From contig CANQRW010000035.1 in assembly GCA_947626365.1 (NCBI GenBank), forward strand, positions 1-35,277: a DNA stretch of 35,277 nucleotides. Direction: 5' to 3'. Each line of letters opens with the position of its first letter. Within the stretch, counting starts at the first letter, position 1. The notes under the pieces were generated by a model. It had not been told where the DNA came from. It was given only the letters and a program-made list of their open reading frames with translations, and searched no databases. The DNA is from an uncultured Lachnospiraceae bacterium. GTDB taxonomy: Bacteria; Bacillota; Clostridia; Lachnospirales; Lachnospiraceae. The translations under genes were made by a program, and so were the position numbers. Shown here piece after piece: positions 30,750 to 35,277 of this stretch.

Positions 30750-32534
30750 ATGAATGAACGTTTAAAACAGCTGAGAAATCTTATGAAGGAGCGCCGCATA
30801 GACGCCTATCTGATTCCCACGTCAGACTTCCACGAGTCAGAATATGTGGGCGCCTATTTCAAATGCCGTCAGTATCTGACCGGCTTTACCGGCTCTGCCG
30901 GAACAGCTGTGGTGACAGCAGATGAGGCGAAGCTGTGGACCGACGGACGGTATTTTGTTCAGGCGGCCGCCCAGCTTGCTGGAAGCGGTTTTGATCTGAT
31001 GAAGATGGGCGAGGAAGGCGTGCCCAAAATCGAAGATTATCTGGAGCAGGTTCTGCCGGAGGGCGGAGTCCTGGGCTTCGATGGCCGGGTTATCGACAGC
31101 TGTATGGGCAGAGAACTCTCAGAAAAACTGTCGGATAAGAAGGTGACCATTTCCTGCGACGAGGATCTGGTGGGGCAGATCTGGAAGGACCGTCCAGGGC
31201 TTCCCACAGACCCGGTGTGGATCCTGGAGGAAAAATATGCGGGGAAATCCGCCGCGGACAAGATAAAGGACGTCCGTGAGGCGATGAAGAAGCAGAAAGC
31301 CACGGTTCATGTGCTGACGACTCTGGATGACATTGTGTGGCTTCTGAATATCCGGGGAAACGATGTGCCCAATAATCCGGTGGTATTGTCTTATCTGACG
31401 GTAACTCCGGATACGATTGTGCTGTTCATCGACGGCGGAAAGCTGGATGAGAAGGTAAGAGGCTATCTGTCCGGACTGGGTGCGGCCATCCGGCCTTACA
31501 ATGATATCTATGAATATGTAACAACATTTCGGAACGAGAGAATCCTTCTGGAGACGTCGCGGACCAATTATGCCATTGTAAATAATCTGGATTCCAGCAA
31601 TGTGATCCTTGATAAGATGAGTCCTACAGTTCTTGCCAAAGCCATGAAAAATCCGGCGGAAGTGGAGAACGAGCGCCGGGCCCATATTAAGGACGGCGTG
31701 GCTGTGACCAAATTTATCTGCTGGCTTAAGAAGAATATCGGAAAAATTCCTATGACAGAGATCAGCGTGTCCGACTATCTGGAGGAACTGCGCAGGCAGC
31801 AGGAGGGTAATCTGGGCCTTAGTTTTGATACCATTTCCGCCTATGGTCCCAATGCGGCCATGTGCCATTATAAGGCCACACCGGAATCCAATGCGGTTCT
31901 GGAGCCGAGGGGGCTTTATCTGGTGGATTCCGGCGGCCAGTATTATGAGGGAACTACGGACATTACCAGAACGGTGGCCCTGGGTCCTATAACCCGCGAA
32001 GAGCGGGAGCATTTTACGCTGGTAGCCATGAGCATGCTGCGCCTGGGCCATGTAAAATTCCTCTACGGCTGCGGCGGGCTGTCTCTGGATTATGTGGCCA
32101 GGGAGCCGATGTGGCAGCGCGGGTTAAATTATAACCATGGAACGGGACATGGCGTGGGATACCTTTTGAATGTCCATGAGCGTCCGGTAGGAATCCGCTA
32201 TAAAGTGGTGCCGGAGCGGCTGGACAGCGCTGCTTTTGAGGAGGGCATGATCTGTTCCGATGAGCCGGGAATCTATATCGAAGGCAGTCATGGAATCCGC
32301 ACGGAGAATCTGTTGGTGTGCAGAAAGGCAGAGAAGAACGAGTACGGGCAATTTATGAAGTTCGAGTATCTGACCTTTGTGCCCATTGATCTGGATGCCT
32401 TGGATGTGTCCATGATGGAGAAGCGTGACATAGAATATTTGAATGAATATCACAGGCAGGTATACGAAAAGATCGCTCCCTATCTGAATGAAGAAGAGCG
32501 CGAATGGCTGAAGGAGGCCACAAGAGAGGTGTAA
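30750..32534 (+). CDS. Aminopeptidase P family protein (Xaa-Pro aminopeptidase, M24)
   Basis: The 594-residue enzyme removes N-terminal residues before proline. Two creatinase-like N-terminal domains (SDFHESEYVGAYFKCRQYLTGFTGSAG near the start) precede the pita-bread catalytic domain with metal ligands D393 (VDSGGQY), D404 (GTTDITR), H467 (NHGTGHGVG; H463 also near), E505 (DEPGIYIEG) and E519 (RTENLL). A ~60-residue C-terminal domain typical of the long eukaryote-like APP form is present (FVPIDLDALD...MEKRDIEYLNEYH). The ATG at 30750 follows AAGGGG; the frame is open further upstream through the 44-bp repeats, but that part is not protein-like. Confidence 0.93.
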   Translation: MNERLKQLRNLMKERRIDAYLIPTSDFHESEYVGAYFKCRQYLTGFTGSAGTAVVTADEAKLWTDGRYFVQAAAQLAGSGFDLMKMGEEGVPKIEDYLEQVLPEGGVLGFDGRVIDSCMGRELSEKLSDKKVTISCDEDLVGQIWKDRPGLPTDPVWILEEKYAGKSAADKIKDVREAMKKQKATVHVLTTLDDIVWLLNIRGNDVPNNPVVLSYLTVTPDTIVLFIDGGKLDEKVRGYLSGLGAAIRPYNDIYEYVTTFRNERILLETSRTNYAIVNNLDSSNVILDKMSPTVLAKAMKNPAEVENERRAHIKDGVAVTKFICWLKKNIGKIPMTEISVSDYLEELRRQQEGNLGLSFDTISAYGPNAAMCHYKATPESNAVLEPRGLYLVDSGGQYYEGTTDITRTVALGPITREEREHFTLVAMSMLRLGHVKFLYGCGGLSLDYVAREPMWQRGLNYNHGTGHGVGYLLNVHERPVGIRYKVVPERLDSAAFEEGMICSDEPGIYIEGSHGIRTENLLVCRKAEKNEYGQFMKFEYLTFVPIDLDALDVSMMEKRDIEYLNEYHRQVYEKIAPYLNEEEREWLKEATREV

Positions 32535-32587
32535 GACAGACTAACAGGAGAAGCGAAAAAACAGTGAGAAAAACATAAGGCAGAACG

Positions 32588-32624
32588 AAAGAGCCGTGTC
32601 ACAGGATCGTGGGCATGGCTCTTT
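32588..32624 (+). terminator. Terminator after the aminopeptidase gene
   Basis: AAAGAGCCGTG and CATGGCTCTTT form an 11-bp stem with one G-T pair, ending at 32624. Confidence 0.7.
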
Positions 32625-32627
32625 GAA

Positions 32628-32674
32628 ATTATGTCAGTATGCAAAAAGAGCGCCAGTGACGCGTTTTTTGTATT
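32628..32674 (-). repeat. Inverted near copy of the 29087-29132 terminator repeat
   Basis: Read on the minus strand it shows ATACAAAAAACGCGTCACTGG and later TGCATACTGACATAAT, matching the copy at 29087-29132 with a few differences. It lies between two convergent genes and may end both. Confidence 0.65.
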
Positions 32675-32699
32675 ATGTCAGGGCTGTTACAGAGTCGGA

Positions 32700-33281
32700 T
32701 TACAGCGTTACCACCGTATAAGGATGATTTACGTAAGGCAGAAATTTCTCCAGGATATCAGCTGTCCGGATGCGCAGGCTTGAGGTGTTGACACAGGGAT
32801 GGCAGCCAATGTACTCATGACCATGAATCACATCCTCGTCGATCAGAAGGCGGACGTGATTTTCTTTGTCGTTCATCAGCCCCAGAATACTGACGGAACC
32901 GGGAGTGATATCAAGGAACTGCTCCATGTACTCCGGGGAGGCGAAGGACAGCCTGGCGCTGCCGATTTCTTTGGACAGAACCGCCGTGCGGAACTTCTTT
33001 TCGCCGGGCATCATCAGCAGATAGAAGCTGGTCTTCTGCGCATTGCAGAGGAACAGATTCTTGCAGATATCGATGCCAAGCCGTTTGTCGATGTCGTGGC
33101 AGGATTCGATGGTGTAGGTGGCGGTGTGATCCAGCCGTTTATAAGGAATCCCCAGCTGATCCAGAAGGTCGTAGGTGCGGATTTCCCTGGGCAGGCGCCC
33201 GGAAAGATCCGTCGGACGGCCGGTATACAGGATTGGGTCAATATAAAAATCGTCGTTCTGACTGGCGGTGTGATTATCCAT
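32700..33281 (-). CDS. YbaK/ProX-type aminoacyl-tRNA deacylase
   Basis: The 193-residue protein has the YbaK/EbsC fold: TYDLLDQLGIPYKRLDHTAT at the start, DICKNLFLCNAQKTSFYLLMMPGEKKF (seen in part) with the substrate-pocket lysine, SARLSFASPEYMEQFLDITPGSVSILGLMND, and the C-terminal EYIGCHPCVNTSSLRIRTADI. ProX proteins hydrolyse alanyl-tRNA(Pro) and so correct errors of prolyl-tRNA synthetase. A tRNA-Pro gene lies 3 kb away, but this is probably chance. The ATG at 33281 has AACGAGG upstream; a start at 33302 has no ribosome site. Confidence 0.85.
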   Translation of the reverse strand: MDNHTASQNDDFYIDPILYTGRPTDLSGRLPREIRTYDLLDQLGIPYKRLDHTATYTIESCHDIDKRLGIDICKNLFLCNAQKTSFYLLMMPGEKKFRTAVLSKEIGSARLSFASPEYMEQFLDITPGSVSILGLMNDKENHVRLLIDEDVIHGHEYIGCHPCVNTSSLRIRTADILEKFLPYVNHPYTVVTL

Positions 33282-33316
33282 AAAATCGTCCTCGTTTCTC
33301 ATATCTGATTTGACGT

Positions 33317-33419
33317 GCGTCTTTACAGTACGTTTTTGCGCCTTCGCAGTGTGTTTTTGCGTCTTTGCAGTGTGTTTTTGCGTCTTTGCAGTACGTTTTG
33401 CGCTTTCACAGTATGTTTT
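33317..33419 (+). repeat. Tandem repeat, five units of 20-21 bp, before the methyltransferase gene
   Basis: Units GCGTCTTTGCAGTGTGTTTTT-like (written in parts: GCGTCTTTGCAG, TGTGTTTTT) start at 33317, 33338, 33359, 33380 and 33400. They fill the gap between two diverging genes. A -10-like TATTAT (33435-33440) follows. Confidence 0.75.
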
Positions 33420-33457
33420 CTCCGCTGACAGGTCTATTATACAAAAACAGGTGGAAA

Positions 33458-34975
33458 ATGCAATCGGTTTATTTTATAATGGATGAAAACAGAATGGAAA
33501 TGGGTGAAAGACTACTGATGGAATCAAAACAGAAGCAAGCGAAAGATAGAGACAAAAAATATCAGAGAGTTCAGAATGCGAGGAATTCTCTGAGGACCGA
33601 GCAGCCGCAGAAAGAGCCGCAAAGGGAGCAGCCGCGGGAGGGGAAGTCTTGGAAGGGACAGCCCCGAGAAGGACGGTTCGGAAAAGAGCAGCCGCAGAAG
33701 AAGCAGTCTTGGAAGGAACAGTCCCGAAAAGAACGGCCAGGAAAGGAGCAGTCCCGAGAGGAACGGCTGCGAAAGGGCCGTTCCCGGGAGGAACAACCAG
33801 AGAAAGAGCAGCCGCGGAAAGAGCGGGAATCGTCTCTTTGCCCAGTGTTTGACCGCTGTGGCGGCTGCCAGCTTCTGGACATGCCCTATGAGGAGCAGCT
33901 GAAGAAAAAGCAGAAGGCTGTGGAAGGGTTTTTAAAAGGTCTGTGCCGCGTGGAGAAGATTACCGGCATGGAACAGCCGTTTCACTACCGAAATAAAGTA
34001 CACGCGGTCTTTGGTTATCGGAAAGGGAAACCTATTTCCGGCGTTTACCGGGAGGGGACCCATGAGATCGTGCCGGTGAAGACTTGTATGATTGAAGATG
34101 AAAAGGCGGATGAGATCATCGGGACTATCCGCAGCCTGCTGATGTCCTTTAAGATAAAGACATACGACGAGGATACCGGTTACGGCCTGCTCCGCCATGT
34201 GTTGGTCAAGCGGGGATTTTCCACCGGACAGATTATGGTGGTGCTGGTGACCACATCACCGGTATTTCCTTCCAGAAATAATTTTGTCAGGGCATTGCGG
34301 GAGCGTCATCCGGAGATCACCACCATCATTCAGAATCAAAATGACCGCGCCACCAGCATGGTGCTGGGCGATAAGGAGCGGGTGCTGTACGGAAAAGGCT
34401 ATATTGAGGACGAACTGTGCGGCTGCCGTTTCCGCATTTCCAGCAAATCCTTCTATCAGGTGAATCCGGTTCAGACGGAGAAATTGTACCGGAAAGCCAT
34501 GGAACTGGCGGGCCTGACCGGCAAAGAGACGGTAATTGATGCTTACTGCGGCATCGGAACCATCGGCATGACGGCTAGCAGCAGGGCGAAGAAGGTCATC
34601 GGCGTGGAACTGAATCCGGATGCGGTTCGGGACGCTGTCGCCAACGCGAAACGAAACCAGGTGACCAATATCCAGTTCTATCAGAACGATGCCGGCAGAT
34701 TTATGACCGGCATGGCGGAGCAGGGAGAGCACGCAGACGTGGTGTTCATGGATCCGCCCCGAAGCGGCAGCACGGAGGAGTTCATTCAGGCGGCCGCAGA
34801 ACTGGGACCGGAGAGAGTAGTATATGTCTCCTGCAACCCGGAGACCCTGGCCAGGGATCTGAAGGTGTTCCAGCGGTACGGATACCGGGCTGGAGAGGCG
34901 TGGCCATATGATTTATTCCCGCATACAGAGCACACAGAAGTAATATGTTTTTTGTCCAAACTCAATGCCAGGTAA
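33458..34975 (+). CDS. 23S rRNA (uracil-5-)-methyltransferase, RlmD/RumA family
   Basis: The enzyme methylates a uracil of rRNA using SAM. Fe-S cysteines are seen in CPVFDRCGGCQL (C128, C134, C137) and in KTCMIE (C210). The SAM motif is DAYCGIGTIG, followed by FMDPPRSGS and the catalytic C459 in SCNPETLARDL. The usual TRAM domain is missing. In its place is a ~110-residue Glu/Arg/Gln-rich tail made of short repeats (EQPQKEPQREQPREG..., KEQSRKERPGKEQ), probably RNA-binding and disordered. The start is uncertain: ATG 33458 (AGGTGG upstream) or 33518. The gene ends at a TAA that stands where homologues continue with a C-terminal extension (see next entry). Confidence 0.85.
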   Translation: MQSVYFIMDENRMEMGERLLMESKQKQAKDRDKKYQRVQNARNSLRTEQPQKEPQREQPREGKSWKGQPREGRFGKEQPQKKQSWKEQSRKERPGKEQSREERLRKGRSREEQPEKEQPRKERESSLCPVFDRCGGCQLLDMPYEEQLKKKQKAVEGFLKGLCRVEKITGMEQPFHYRNKVHAVFGYRKGKPISGVYREGTHEIVPVKTCMIEDEKADEIIGTIRSLLMSFKIKTYDEDTGYGLLRHVLVKRGFSTGQIMVVLVTTSPVFPSRNNFVRALRERHPEITTIIQNQNDRATSMVLGDKERVLYGKGYIEDELCGCRFRISSKSFYQVNPVQTEKLYRKAMELAGLTGKETVIDAYCGIGTIGMTASSRAKKVIGVELNPDAVRDAVANAKRNQVTNIQFYQNDAGRFMTGMAEQGEHADVVFMDPPRSGSTEEFIQAAAELGPERVVYVSCNPETLARDLKVFQRYGYRAGEAWPYDLFPHTEHTEVICFLSKLNAR

Positions 34976-34996
34976 CATATTGAGGTTGAACTTACC

Positions 34997-35164
34997 ATGG
35001 ACAAGATGGATTATTTGACTGCTGCCGAGAAGAAAGCCAGCTATGAAGAAATCAAGGAATATGTGATGGAGAAATCCGGAATGAAAGTCAGCCACTTGTA
35101 TATCGCGCAAGTGAAGCGGAAGTGCGAGCTTGATGATATTGTAGAAATCCTTCCGGAAAAGTAA
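34997..35164 (+). CDS. C-terminal extension of the RlmD-type methyltransferase, separated by a stop codon
   Basis: The frame directly after the TAA at 34973-34975 continues as HIEVELTMDKMDYLTAAEKK and ASYEEIKEYVMEKSGMKVSH, then LYIAQVKRKCELDD. In many Clostridia the methyltransferase runs on as LNAxxHIEVEL... or carries this ~55-residue domain as its end. A CAA-to-TAA change would explain the split. It can still be made alone from the ATG at 34997, but with no clear ribosome site. Behind it (35165-35277) nothing is recognised. Confidence 0.6.
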   Translation: MDKMDYLTAAEKKASYEEIKEYVMEKSGMKVSHLYIAQVKRKCELDDIVEILPEK

Positions 35165-35277
35165 CAGAAGAATGTTAAGTCATGGGAAAAGCACTCCTAT
35201 ATAGATAATATGAAGTGACCTCACATTTGCAGCAACGTGGATTTACCCGTATAATTCATGTTGAAGCAAACAACACG

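Overview
The window comes from a spore-forming, anaerobic Firmicute, most likely a Lachnospiraceae-type Clostridium. The reasons are a CotJC spore-coat gene, a Cys-rich protein behind a sigma-K-like promoter, Shine-Dalgarno-led operons with frequent TTG/GTG starts, and a clostridial gluconate 5-dehydrogenase. About 25 kb on the left is the right (late) part of a siphovirus-type prophage. The remaining 10 kb is host chromosome.

Prophage, 1-25.4 kb. The left edge looks like the end of an insertion element that cut off the 5' end of a ParB-like gene. Next come a sigma-like late regulator, a promoter behind three 9-bp direct repeats, and one long rightward late operon: terminase small and large subunits, portal (split by an in-frame amber codon), a minor head protein fused to a zinc-metallopeptidase toxin domain with a small probable immunity gene, a Prp-type cysteine protease, scaffold, major capsid (with a probable -1 frameshift extension), connector and completion proteins, tail tube, two tail chaperones, a zinc ribbon, tape measure, distal tail, tail-tip protein, a radical SAM/SPASM enzyme, fibres, a membrane protein, holin and amidase.

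Six features stand out. (1) The tail-tip protein ends in a Gly6 linker and five Cys spaced exactly four residues apart, and the next gene is a radical SAM/SPASM peptide-maturase-like enzyme. This suggests a RiPP-style modification of a virion protein. (2) The phage encodes its own L27-processing-type protease (Prp), and four structural proteins (scaffold, capsid, tail tube, tape measure) start with the same FDLQxF peptide, which resembles the Prp cleavage site of ribosomal protein L27. (3) The last fibre gene has an alternative C-terminal cassette lying backwards behind it, bounded by 16-bp inverted repeats in the correct frame, as expected of a DNA-inversion host-range switch. (4) The right end of the prophage abuts cotJC, which lacks its first ~28 codons, so the phage seems to interrupt a sporulation gene. 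(5) The capsid gene has a shift-prone G run and a 10-bp hairpin at its stop. (6) The minor head protein is a MuF-type toxin fusion.

Host part, 25.4-35.3 kb: cotJC remnant, a leftward MFS transporter, a Cys-rich probable spore-surface protein, gluconate 5-dehydrogenase behind two palindromic GntR-like operators, tRNA-Pro(GGG), a HAD phosphatase, aminopeptidase P, a leftward ProX-type deacylase, and an RlmD/RumA-type methyltransferase whose C-terminal extension is split off by one stop codon. Several short minisatellites (21-44 bp units) sit at gene ends. No integrase, repressor or invertase is visible, so the early part of the prophage lies to the left of the window.
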